From contig JANNBN010000166.1 of NCBI GenBank assembly GCA_031385545.1, positions 1-64,000 on the forward strand: DNA of 64,000 nucleotides, in the 5' to 3' direction. Positions 17,163 through 25,224 of the stretch are shown here, one piece after another. Under the pieces are notes generated by a model, which was not told where the DNA came from, did no database searches, and saw only the letters and a list, made by a program, of their open reading frames with translations. The stretch's first letter is position 1. Every line of letters begins with the position of its first letter. The translations under genes and the position numbers were made by a program. The DNA comes from JANNBN01 sp031385545 (GTDB taxonomy: Bacteria > Actinomycetota > Acidimicrobiia > Acidimicrobiales > JANYDT01).

Positions 17163-19160
17163 ATGAGCGGCAACCATGCCACCACCGGCCACGAACAGCC
17201 TCAACAGCACGGGCATCACGGTCCCGTTACCGGAAAGCGGCTCTTCGGGCTCACCCTCGGATCACTGGGTGTCGTCTACGGCGACATCGGCACCAGCCCC
17301 ATCTACGCCATCCGTGAAGCGCTGGGCCATGGAAACCATGTCCTGGTAACCGGCACCGAACCGCACAACGGGCACGAAGTCATCCCGTTCAACCCAACGG
17401 TGGTGTTCGGAGCACTCTCCATCGTGTTCTGGGCGCTGATCATCATCATCTCGATCAAGTACCTGTTCTTCGTGATGCGGGCCGACAACCAAGGCGAGGG
17501 TGGCATCCTCGCCCTGTCGGCACTTCTCCCTCACAAGAAACCAGACGGGGCGCCCCGCAGTGGCATCGCCAAAGCGGCCGCCGCCGGTTCCGGAGCGCTC
17601 CTGCTGCTCGGTCTCTTCGGTACAGCGCTTCTCTACGGCGACGGCATGATCACTCCAGCCATCTCGGTACTCTCAGCCGTTGAAGGCATCGAGATCTACT
17701 CGAGCGCCGCCAAACCGTTCGTGTTGCCCATCACGATCATCATCATCATCGGACTGTTCGCGGTACAGCGCTGGGGCACGGGCAAGGTCGGCCAGGTGTT
17801 CGGACCAATCATGATCGTGTGGTTCGGCACGCTTGCAGTACTTGGCACTGTGAACATCGTCGGCACACCCGAGGTGTTGAAGGCCGTCAACCCCATCTGG
17901 GCGTTGCACTACTTCCAGGCGAACCCGTTGAAGGGCTTCCTGTCGATGGGATCGCTCTTCCTGGTCGTCACCGGCGGCGAGGCACTGTACGCAGACATGG
18001 GTCACTTCGGGCGAAAGCCCATCATGTACGGGTGGTTCGCGATGGTGCTGCCGGCTTTGTTGCTGAACTACTTCGGCCAGGGCGCGCAGATCATCGAGGA
18101 CCAGGGCAACAATCTCGACGAAGCCTTCTTCCGGATGGCACCGGACTGGTTCCTGCTCCCGCTCGTGATCCTGGCAACGGTTGCGACGGTCATCGCGTCC
18201 CAGGCCCTGATCTCCGGTGCGTTCTCGCTCACCCAGCAGGCGGTCAACCTCGGTTACAGCCCACGCGTCGAGATTCGCCACACATCGCACACCGAACGGG
18301 GCCAGATCTACATCCCGCAGATCAACTGGGCACTGATGATCGCGTGCGTCATGCTGGTGCTTGGCTTCCGCACCTCCTCGGCGCTTGCCGCTGCCTACGG
18401 CCTGGCAGTCACCGCGTGCATGTTCATCACCACGCTGATCTTCATGCAGGTCGCGCAGACTCGCTTCGGATGGTCGAAGACCAAGGCCTACGTCATTGGT
18501 CTGCCGCTGCTGTTCATCGACTCGGTGTTCCTCGCTGCCAACGTCTTCAAGATCCCGCAGGGCGGCTGGTTCCCGCTGGTCATCGGCGTTGTGGTGTTCA
18601 CACTGCTCACAACGTGGAAGACCGGTCGTGGCATCGTGGCGAAGCGCCTGCGACGCGGTGCTGTTCCGCTGACCGACTACATCGCCTCGATCACCGGCGG
18701 CAAGACCCCGGTCGCACGGGTTCCCGGCGCTGGCGTGTTCTTGTTCTCCGAGCCCGGCCTTGTGCCGCCGGCCATGCAGGCCAACGTACGCCACAACCGC
18801 ATTCTGCACAGCCGCGTCTACGTAGTCTCGGTGATGAACGAGGATACGCCCACTGTCCATCCGGTCAAACGGGTGGAGGTCGAGGAAGTTGGGATGGGCG
18901 TCGCCCAGGTCACCATGCACTACGGGTTCATGGAGGAATACAACGTGCACGAAGATCTCGCACGCGATCTGGCCGTCGACGTACGCGACGCCGTGTACTT
19001 CCTGGGCCGGGAGAATCTCCGGCCCACGGTCCACGACGGCATGGCGCCGTGGCGTGAGAACCTCATGCGCCAGATGAGCCGAAACACCACGGACGTGGCC
19101 GAGTTCTTCAAACTTCCTTCGGACCGAGTGTTCGAGGTCGGCGTTCAGGTGGATCTGTAA
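17163..19160 (+). CDS. kup: Kup-type potassium uptake permease
   Basis: 665 residues from ATG 17163 with AGGAG five bases upstream; the longer open frame is ignored because it overlaps the toxin gene. A His-rich N-terminus (residues 5-21) precedes LTLGSLGVVYGDIGTSPIYA, the Kup signature. About twelve membrane segments follow, with ADNQGEGGILAL and ALYADMGHFGR as family motifs in the pore region. The C-terminal cytosolic part contains MHYGFMEEYNV, also conserved. It imports K+ with H+. The two TrkA regulators and an OB-fold protein are next door. Confidence 0.96.
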   Translation: MSGNHATTGHEQPQQHGHHGPVTGKRLFGLTLGSLGVVYGDIGTSPIYAIREALGHGNHVLVTGTEPHNGHEVIPFNPTVVFGALSIVFWALIIIISIKYLFFVMRADNQGEGGILALSALLPHKKPDGAPRSGIAKAAAAGSGALLLLGLFGTALLYGDGMITPAISVLSAVEGIEIYSSAAKPFVLPITIIIIIGLFAVQRWGTGKVGQVFGPIMIVWFGTLAVLGTVNIVGTPEVLKAVNPIWALHYFQANPLKGFLSMGSLFLVVTGGEALYADMGHFGRKPIMYGWFAMVLPALLLNYFGQGAQIIEDQGNNLDEAFFRMAPDWFLLPLVILATVATVIASQALISGAFSLTQQAVNLGYSPRVEIRHTSHTERGQIYIPQINWALMIACVMLVLGFRTSSALAAAYGLAVTACMFITTLIFMQVAQTRFGWSKTKAYVIGLPLLFIDSVFLAANVFKIPQGGWFPLVIGVVVFTLLTTWKTGRGIVAKRLRRGAVPLTDYIASITGGKTPVARVPGAGVFLFSEPGLVPPAMQANVRHNRILHSRVYVVSVMNEDTPTVHPVKRVEVEEVGMGVAQVTMHYGFMEEYNVHEDLARDLAVDVRDAVYFLGRENLRPTVHDGMAPWRENLMRQMSRNTTDVAEFFKLPSDRVFEVGVQVDL

Positions 19161-19166
19161 GCGCGC

Positions 19167-19514
19167 ATGGGAATTTTCCGGAAACAGAAGCCAACAGAGA
19201 CCGGCAGCAGCCTGCTCGAACGGGCGATCGCCGCACACGAGACATCGACCCGTATCGCTGATCTTGAGCCTCGTCAGGTGGTCGAAGTCGTCGGCACCAT
19301 CGAACATGTGGCGACCGTGCAACTCGACGGCATGGTTGCATTCGAGATCGAAATCCGCGACGGCACCGCGTCGCTGGTTGCGTTGTGGACAGGACGCACA
19401 TCTATCTCGTGCGTGGAACGGGGTCGGCGAATTGCGCTGTGGGGCCGTGCCGCTCCGATGCGCCGCGAGGACTCGTTGGTGGTTTACAACCCCCGCTACG
19501 AACTGCTTCCCTGA
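19167..19514 (+). CDS. OB-fold nucleic-acid-binding domain protein
   Basis: 115 residues, ATG six bases after the kup stop. After a basic N-terminus, VVEVVGTIEHVATVQLDG and FEIEIRDGTASLVALWTG form the strands of a tRNA_anti-like OB fold, ending in LVVYNPRYELL. The same small OB-fold gene sits beside trkA (ceoB/ceoC) genes in mycobacteria and relatives, so the neighbourhood is conserved. It may bind RNA or DNA; no catalytic residues. Its link to potassium control is by position only. Confidence 0.8.
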   Translation: MGIFRKQKPTETGSSLLERAIAAHETSTRIADLEPRQVVEVVGTIEHVATVQLDGMVAFEIEIRDGTASLVALWTGRTSISCVERGRRIALWGRAAPMRREDSLVVYNPRYELLP

Positions 19515-19548
19515 CCGAGCTGGTCAGCCCGCCGGGCGCTCCTTGAAA

Positions 19549-20241
19549 TCAGTGGCGCGGGGCTTCTGAGCCCAACGCGCTGCCGATCAGCAGAGCTTTG
19601 ATCGCACCGTCGGCCGAGTTGGTTGCGAGCACCACAACTTCGTCGCCTTCGATCAAACGGGTGTCGGGCCGAGGAACCACAATCTGGCGGTCGCGCATGA
19701 TGGCAACGATGGTGGCGTCGAGCGGAAGCTCAACGGCGCAGAGCAGTTTGCCAACGACAGGTGAATCGGCGGCAAGCGTCACCTCTTCGATGGCCGCGCC
19801 GCCGTCGCCGAGAGACAGCAACTTGACCAATGTTCCCGTCGTGACCGCTTCTTCAACCATCGCCGTGAGCTGATGCGGGGTAGAAACCGCCACATCGACC
19901 CCCCAGGTCTGGTTGAACAGCCAGTGGTTCCTGGGGTTGTTCACACGAGCAACAACACGCGGCACTGCGAACTCTTGCTTGGCAAGGAGTGATACAACCA
20001 GGTTGTCTTCGTCGTCGCCGGTTGCGGCAACCATCACGTCGACCGCCTCGACATGGTTTTTGGACAACGAGCTGATCTCACACGCGTCGGCGTTGAACAC
20101 CCGCACCGCTGGAAGCAGCCTTTGCACCCGTTTCGCCACGGCAGGATCAACCTCGAACAGCATCACGTCGTGCCCGCTGTTGGACAGGTCTTCCGCCATG
20201 AATGTGCCGACCGCCCCGGCGCCTGCAATTGCAATCTTCAC
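19549..20241 (-). CDS. trkA: TrkA-type K+ channel/transporter regulator (RCK_N + RCK_C)
   Basis: 230 residues from GTG 20241, which overlaps the TGA of the other trkA gene by four bases; the longer frame upstream lies inside that gene. Residues 1-120 form an RCK_N Rossmann fold (KIAIAGAGAVGTFMAEDL, LFEVD), with AATGDDEDNLVVSLLAK in the middle; residues about 145-220 form RCK_C (VVGKLLCAVELPLDATIVAIMR, RLIEGDEVVVLA). Binds NAD(H) and, in relatives, c-di-AMP through RCK_C. Equivalent to CeoC of mycobacteria. Its channel partner is not in the window; Kup is the only potassium permease seen. Confidence 0.92.
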   Translation of the reverse strand: MKIAIAGAGAVGTFMAEDLSNSGHDVMLFEVDPAVAKRVQRLLPAVRVFNADACEISSLSKNHVEAVDVMVAATGDDEDNLVVSLLAKQEFAVPRVVARVNNPRNHWLFNQTWGVDVAVSTPHQLTAMVEEAVTTGTLVKLLSLGDGGAAIEEVTLAADSPVVGKLLCAVELPLDATIVAIMRDRQIVVPRPDTRLIEGDEVVVLATNSADGAIKALLIGSALGSEAPRH

Positions 20242-20936
20242 GACCGAACCTCGGTTCCAGCTTCTCTTCCAGCTTCCATTCCAGCTTCCATCGTTGCGGC
20301 GAGGCGCTTGTCCAGCTCGGCGAGCCCCTCGACAGTAACCATGAGATGCAAGAGATCGCCTTCCTGTCCGATGAGCGCGTCCGTGATGAGCTGCGCACGC
20401 CCGGCACGCGAAACGCCAACAACCTGCCAGCCTTCGCCATGACTGAGGTCCCGGAGACGCCAACCGCACCACGGGAACGGGATCGGTTGTTCGATGAGGC
20501 TGAGAGTTCCGCTCTGATCGGTCCAATCGCTGACACGACGATCGAGGAGACGCCGTGAAATCTGGTCAGTGCTCCACGCGACGGTGGCCACCGTTCCAAT
20601 ACCTAAGCGTGCATAGAAAGATGCTCGGGCGGGGTCATAGATCCGGGCAACCACTCGGCCAACCTGAAACGTCTCTTTGGCAATGCGGGCAGACAGAATG
20701 TTGGAGTTGTCGCCACTGGTGACCGCCGCAAAGGCAGTTGCTCGCTCGATGCCGGCCGCGATGAGATTGTCCCGGTCGAACGAAAGTCCGAGAACGCGGG
20801 TGATGCGCTCGTCATCGGGCAGACGACGGAAGGAGTACTCCTTCTTGTCGATCACCGAAACGGTATTGCCCTCGGCCACCAGCGCGGTAGCAAGGCCCGA
20901 ACCAACTCGGCCGCATCCGGCCACTACGACATGCAT
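20238..20936 (-). CDS. trkA: Second TrkA-type regulator (RCK domain), with repetitive C-terminus
   Basis: 232 residues from ATG 20936 (MHVVVAGCGRVGSGLATALV); upstream in-frame starts look less natural because the Rossmann strand begins here. VSVIDKKEYSFRRLPDD and AAVTSGDNSNILSARIAKE match RCK_N; the C-terminal half keeps the RCK_C outline (WQVVGVSRAG, EGDLLHLMVTVEGL). The end reads MEAGMEAGREAGTEV from tandem TTCCAGCTTC-like DNA at 20262-20292. First gene of the trkA pair; equivalent to CeoB. Confidence 0.9.
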   Translation of the reverse strand: MHVVVAGCGRVGSGLATALVAEGNTVSVIDKKEYSFRRLPDDERITRVLGLSFDRDNLIAAGIERATAFAAVTSGDNSNILSARIAKETFQVGRVVARIYDPARASFYARLGIGTVATVAWSTDQISRRLLDRRVSDWTDQSGTLSLIEQPIPFPWCGWRLRDLSHGEGWQVVGVSRAGRAQLITDALIGQEGDLLHLMVTVEGLAELDKRLAATMEAGMEAGREAGTEVRS

Positions 20937-21003
20937 TAGCTCTGATCGCCTCCGTGGTTGAACCACCTACCGTAGCGGACAAAGAACTCTCCAACGGGAG
21001 TGC

Positions 21004-21990
21004 TCATCGGAACAGTCCGCTGCCCGTCGACATTCCGTAACAGCAGTCATCGGCCAGCAGCACGGCAGCCGTTGAGTACGTCGTTCGTTCCCCGGCAGGG
21101 AAGTGAACCCGGTCGGGGACATGCAACCCGGTCCAATACGAACCGTCGGCATGGCGGAGTTGGCGTACCCAACGCAGCAGCAGTCCGGCCTCTTCGTGCA
21201 TCCCGGCGGCAACGCATGCAATGGCCGCTTCGGCAGTTTCCCCCGTCGTCACCCACGGGTGATCGTCGACGCAGCGCACCCCCTCGCCGCTGATCACGAA
21301 TCGATCCCAGGCGGCGCGCATCCGGGCCGGGGCCGCATCGCCGCGCACGACGCCTGCGAGGACGGGGTAATACCAGTCCATCGCCCAGCGATGTTTCGGT
21401 TCGAACCGGTCAGGGTGCTGTGCCACCGCGGTACGAACCCGCTGGGCGGCCGTAGCCCACTCAGCCTGTTCGTGTCCGACGATGACCGAGATGGTATGTG
21501 CACACACGATCGAGTGAAACATGCTGGACGAACCTGTGAGCAACGCGTAGTCGCCGAGTGACCCGTCCGGCTCTCGGCACCAGGTGATCTGGCCCCCGGG
21601 CTGCTGCATCCCCAGCACGAAGTTGATTGCACGCCGAAGCGTGGGCCACATCTCGGCGAGGAACGCCGGATCGTCGTTGGTGAGGTGGTGGTGCAACAGG
21701 CCGGCGCCGAGGTACGCGATGGTGTTCGCGTCCTGCTTGCGGTCCTCGATGCCCTCCCCCGCGTAGTACTGGAACCAGCCACCCGTTTCCAGTTGGGTGG
21801 TGGCCAACCACCGATACGCCTGACGGGCTTCGGTCGCGAACCCCGCCACCTCCAGAGCCATCGCGGCCTCAACATGGTTCCACGGGTCGGCATGGCCGCC
21901 AGGGAACCACTCGATCAGTCCGTCGGCACGTTGACTGGCCAGGATCGACTCGGCGGATTGGCGAACCTCGGCCGCACTCAGCCGCGTCAC
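21004..21990 (-). CDS. Terpenoid-cyclase/prenyltransferase-fold (alpha/alpha barrel) protein
   Basis: 328 residues from GTG 21990, overlapping the methyltransferase stop by four bases. Repeated helical-hairpin motifs such as ASQRADGLIEWFPGG, TTQLETGGWFQYY and MQQPGGQITWC resemble the QW-like repeats of squalene/hopene cyclases and prenyltransferase beta-type proteins, but the cyclase DxDD motif is not seen. In actinobacteria such genes recur next to a methyltransferase and a GT4, as here, and are often labelled prenyltransferase. An (alpha/alpha)6-barrel glycoside-active enzyme is an alternative. No signal peptide. Confidence 0.65.
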   Translation of the reverse strand: MTRLSAAEVRQSAESILASQRADGLIEWFPGGHADPWNHVEAAMALEVAGFATEARQAYRWLATTQLETGGWFQYYAGEGIEDRKQDANTIAYLGAGLLHHHLTNDDPAFLAEMWPTLRRAINFVLGMQQPGGQITWCREPDGSLGDYALLTGSSSMFHSIVCAHTISVIVGHEQAEWATAAQRVRTAVAQHPDRFEPKHRWAMDWYYPVLAGVVRGDAAPARMRAAWDRFVISGEGVRCVDDHPWVTTGETAEAAIACVAAGMHEEAGLLLRWVRQLRHADGSYWTGLHVPDRVHFPAGERTTYSTAAVLLADDCCYGMSTGSGLFR

Positions 21991-22730
21991 AAACCGCCCG
22001 GCCGTTCAGGTTTGCGGGCATAGACGATGAGGCTCTTGCCCAGCACCGGCTGCAGAATGCGCTCCGGGATGTCGGTGTACCACGGGTGGCGCATCATGTC
22101 GGTGACGAGCAGATCGTGGTAGCGCTTCACCAGTCGATGGTCATCGGCCTTGTCCAGCCCGACGGCACACCGCAGCCACCAGTACGGCGAATGCAGGGCG
22201 TGCGCGTGGTGATGGCCTGTGACCTCAAGCCCGACGGACCGCAGTCGGTCCTGCACCTGCCGGCGGCGGTAGATACGCACATGCCCGCCGACGGAGAGCG
22301 GCGCGTGGTATTCCGAAGAAAGGGCCCAGTTCACGAGTTCTGGTAGGTAGGTGGGAACAGTCACAGCGATCGATCCCCCGGGCCTGGTGACACGCGCGAT
22401 CTCACGCAAGGCTCCGATGTCATCGGGGATGTGCTCAAGCACTTCAGACGTGATCACCCGGTCGAACGCACCGTCGGCGAAGGGCAGCGACAACGCGTCA
22501 CCCACACCAACCGCACTGCGGCCACCGGCGCGCAGCGCTTCCGCCGGCTCAAGTTCCATCGCAAGCAGCGTGGCACCAGCCTGACGGATGTCCTCCAGGC
22601 TTCGATCGACCGCAACGACGTGCGCGCCTCGGCGCCGAGCTTCGAATGCGTGTCTGCCGAGGCCAGCACCGAGGTCGAGGAAGCGATCACCTGCTCTGAG
22701 GCCCAGCTTGTCGAATCGAACAGTAAGCAT
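21987..22730 (-). CDS. Class I SAM-dependent methyltransferase (Methyltransf_11 type)
   Basis: 247 residues from ATG 22730 (MLTVRFDKLGL), five bases after the GT4 stop. The longer frame overlaps the GT4 gene. Motif I is DRFLDLGAGLGRHAFEA, motif II VVAVDRS, then ALSLPFADGAFDRVITSEVLEH and ARVTRPGGSIAVTVP. The C-terminal third is rich in His and Trp (HHHAHALHSPYWWLRC), a region seen in this subgroup. Middle gene of a GT4-methyltransferase-cyclase-like operon. Substrate unknown, perhaps a glycolipid. Confidence 0.88.
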   Translation of the reverse strand: MLTVRFDKLGLRAGDRFLDLGAGLGRHAFEARRRGAHVVAVDRSLEDIRQAGATLLAMELEPAEALRAGGRSAVGVGDALSLPFADGAFDRVITSEVLEHIPDDIGALREIARVTRPGGSIAVTVPTYLPELVNWALSSEYHAPLSVGGHVRIYRRRQVQDRLRSVGLEVTGHHHAHALHSPYWWLRCAVGLDKADDHRLVKRYHDLLVTDMMRHPWYTDIPERILQPVLGKSLIVYARKPERPGGL

Positions 22731-22735
22731 ACGTA

Positions 22736-24166
22736 TTACCGTGCGAACTTGCTGATTGAGAACGGACCGCGACCGGACCACGAAGCCCATGGCCCGCGTC
22801 CTTCGGAACGTTTGCCGTGGTCCGCCATACCCGGCATCGGCTTGCCGTCGCGGCGCGCACGTTCCCGGTCCTCCAGCAGCAGACGCCACTGCTCGACGGT
22901 ACCTTCCGCGGCAACCCGCCAGGTGAACCGGTTGAGCACTCGGGCGCGTCCCCCTTCGCCCATACGTGCGCGTAGTTCCGGGTCATCGAGCATACGCTTG
23001 ATCGCAACAGCAAGGGCATCGGGATCGTTGGGTGGCACGGTGAGCGCAGCCACGCCGTCAGGACCGACAACTTCGGGCAAAGCACCGCCGGTTGTGGTGA
23101 TGAGCGGGGTACCGCAGGCCATGAACTCGATGGCCGGGAGCGAGAAGCCCTCGTACAGGCTTGGGACCACCGCAATGGTTGCCTCGTTGTACAGCTCGAC
23201 CATCCGCTCGTCCGTGAGGCCGCTGACGAACGTGACGATGTCTTCGAGACCCAGCTTCTTCAACAGGTCGGGCAGCACAGACCCCTCGCGTTGCTTGCCG
23301 ATGATGGTAAGCAGAACCGGACGCTGCGCACGCACCTGGGCGATTGCTTCAAGCAGCGGCCGCAGCCCCTTCAGCGGCACATCAGCACTGGCCGCTGTGA
23401 GGACCCGGTATTCCTCGCGCTGCACGTGCGCCAGCGGCTTGAACCGCTGATGGTCAACGCCCACCGGAACAACGTGCAGTTGTTCGTCCGGCACCTTCAT
23501 CTGGGCGACGATGTCCTTCTTGGAATTCTCCGAAACCGTAACGATGCGGGGGATGGATCGAGCAACCTCGATCTGCATTCCAAGGAAGCCGTACCAGCGA
23601 TTGAGCGAGAACTTGCGCTTCGCACTGGCATCGTGCTTCTGGGCTTCCTCCACCTCGAGGTCACGGTCGACCGTGATGGGATGGTGCAGGGTTGCTGCGA
23701 CGGCCATACCGTCTTCCTGCAGTTGGCGGATGCCGTAACCGAAGCACTGGTTGTCATGGACAAGGTCGTACTCGTGGCCGTGGTCCTTGAAATAGCGACG
23801 GGCGCGCAGACTGAACGTCCACGGCTCGGGGAACCCGCTGGTGCACATGTGGGCGAACTCGAACAGGTCGATGTCAAGGTGGTCACGGCCACGCAGTTCG
23901 TGGGGGCGCGGGATGTGCCACGGGTCGTCGGCCCGGAAGAGATCCAGCGACGGAAGCTTCACCAGCCGTGCACCCGGATCAAGGTTGGGCCAGGGTTGTC
24001 CGCAGATCACGTCGATGGCGTGACCCATGTCGACCAGCTCGCGAGCCATGTACCGGGTGTAGACGCCTTGCCCGCCGGAATAGGGGTTACCGCGGTACAC
24101 AAGCCACGCGACGCGCAACCGCGAGGCATCGGGCCCGTTCGGGTGAGGCGTGACGGGCGACTGCAT
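22736..24166 (-). CDS. GT4 family glycosyltransferase
   Basis: 476 residues from ATG 24166. RVAWLVYRGNPYSGGQGVYTR is the N-terminal acceptor loop; VVPVGVDHQRFKP, VTFVSGLTDERMVELYNEA and VVPSLYEGFSLPAIEFMACG (with the E(x7)E residues) mark the donor domain. Between them is an unusually long region with FAHMCTSGFPEPW and ATLHHPITVDRDLE. The C-terminal 30 residues are basic and Gly/Ser-rich. First gene of the leftward operon with methyltransferase and cyclase-like protein; its promoter probably lies in the repeat-bearing region 24167-24418. Confidence 0.9.
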   Translation of the reverse strand: MQSPVTPHPNGPDASRLRVAWLVYRGNPYSGGQGVYTRYMARELVDMGHAIDVICGQPWPNLDPGARLVKLPSLDLFRADDPWHIPRPHELRGRDHLDIDLFEFAHMCTSGFPEPWTFSLRARRYFKDHGHEYDLVHDNQCFGYGIRQLQEDGMAVAATLHHPITVDRDLEVEEAQKHDASAKRKFSLNRWYGFLGMQIEVARSIPRIVTVSENSKKDIVAQMKVPDEQLHVVPVGVDHQRFKPLAHVQREEYRVLTAASADVPLKGLRPLLEAIAQVRAQRPVLLTIIGKQREGSVLPDLLKKLGLEDIVTFVSGLTDERMVELYNEATIAVVPSLYEGFSLPAIEFMACGTPLITTTGGALPEVVGPDGVAALTVPPNDPDALAVAIKRMLDDPELRARMGEGGRARVLNRFTWRVAAEGTVEQWRLLLEDRERARRDGKPMPGMADHGKRSEGRGPWASWSGRGPFSISKFAR

Positions 24167-24259
24167 GAGCTGCTCAGGTTACAGGTGTTACTGCAGCAAC
24201 TCATCGGCCACGCGGGTGGGTGGCGATGCCCACCCACCCTGGAGCACGGCCAAATCGTT

Positions 24260-24385
24260 TCTCCAACGTGAGCTCCCCAGCGACCAACGTTCGAAATTCG
24301 CCCTGCCAAAAACCGGACCAAAACCCAAGGTTGGCAGCAAACCCACCGACGGTTGGTTGCCCACAGGGCAACGTTGGTTCGGGAA
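24260..24385. repeat. Folded intergenic repeat element, copy A (CCAACGTTGG-rich)
   Basis: This stretch shares ordered blocks with 36152-36268: TCTCCAACGT, then AGCxACCAACGT, AACCCACCG, GTTGGTTGC, and AACGTTGG followed by GGGAA. The half sites are complementary (CGACCAACGTT against AACGTTGGTTCG), so single strands could fold into a long hairpin. It fills the divergent region between the GT4 and the repeat-rich membrane protein. No known element type recognised. Confidence 0.6.
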
Positions 24386-24418
24386 GGGGTGTGCACACAC
24401 CGAGGTAGCGTGGTCGAC

Positions 24419-25174
24419 ATGCCTGCACCAGCGTCTGCATCAGCGTCTGCATCAGCGTCTGCATCAGCGTCTGCATCAGCGTCTGCATCAGCGCCAGCGC
24501 CAGCACCAGCGTCTGCACCAGCGTCTGCATCAGCGCCAGCACCAGCGTCTGCACCAGCGTCCGGACCAGCGGCTCGCCCGCTCGATGGGTTGGCGGTACA
24601 CACGCCAACCTCTCTCAGCCGCAAGACCGGCCTGATCACGTGCCTGGTCATTGCTTCGGTCGTGTCGGTGATGGTGGTCGGTGGGTTGATCCGGGCATCG
24701 AATCGACCCGACCGGTTCACGGCCGCGCAGAACGACCTCACCGAGGCGTTGGCACGCATCTCGTTCACGGCCCGGCTCCCGCAACAACTGCCCGAAGGAG
24801 CACGGTTGGTTGGGGTCATCGTCCAGGTGCCGGACGACGATCGGGGTCCCAGCGTCTACGGGGTCGAAACCACCTACACCGTGATCGGCGATCGGCAGGC
24901 CACAAACGGATCGGCGCGTTACGTCCGCGTCTGGCAGACCAACGACGTCTACCTCCGCAAGCGAGCGCTCGACCCGCTAGCCGAGAAGCCGAACCCCACC
25001 CAGATCGACGGCGCCACATGGTTCCGCCGCAGCGGCGAGTCGCTCGATCGCCAGGCCGGCGTCTCCTACACCAACCGCTTCAACGACGGCATCACAATGG
25101 TGGTGAGCGGCCCCGATGAGCAACTGGTGGTCGAGACCATCAAGACGCTCGCCAAAGCATCCGTCACTCCCTGA
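24419..25174 (+). CDS. Membrane-anchored protein with Ala-Ser/Ala-Pro repeat N-terminus
   Basis: 251 residues from ATG 24419. Residues 2-48 are almost only Ala, Ser and Pro, encoded by a tandem hexanucleotide array. After a short linker a single membrane segment (LITCLVIASVVSVMVVGGLI, about residues 76-96) places a C-terminal domain of about 150 residues outside: DLTEALARISFTARLP, VYGVETTYTVIGD, GATWFRRSGESLDRQ. The low-complexity part would then be cytosolic. The outer domain has no motif I can name; a DUF4245-like or sensor role cannot be shown. Divergent from the GT4 operon. Confidence 0.7.
   Translation: MPAPASASASASASASASASASASAPAPAPASAPASASAPAPASAPASGPAARPLDGLAVHTPTSLSRKTGLITCLVIASVVSVMVVGGLIRASNRPDRFTAAQNDLTEALARISFTARLPQQLPEGARLVGVIVQVPDDDRGPSVYGVETTYTVIGDRQATNGSARYVRVWQTNDVYLRKRALDPLAEKPNPTQIDGATWFRRSGESLDRQAGVSYTNRFNDGITMVVSGPDEQLVVETIKTLAKASVTP
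24425..24562 (+). repeat. In-frame hexanucleotide tandem repeat
   Basis: Five perfect copies of the 12-mer GCGTCTGCATCA occupy 24431-24490, flanked by imperfect hexamers (GCGCCA, GCACCA, GCGTCT) to 24562. Each hexamer encodes Ala-Ser or Ala-Pro. Gain or loss of units keeps frame, so length variation without loss of function is expected. Confidence 0.9.
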
Positions 25175-25224
25175 CCGAGTCGAAGCCGCACCCGCAGCCG
25201 GTCGATGAACGGCCAGCCAGCCGA

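Noticed and set aside
17673..19322. 549-codon minus-strand frame across kup
   Set aside because: Asp/His/Arg-rich antisense shadow; kup on the plus strand is unmistakable.
24425..24562. CRISPR-like array
   Set aside because: Units are contiguous hexamers without spacers and are in-frame coding repeats.
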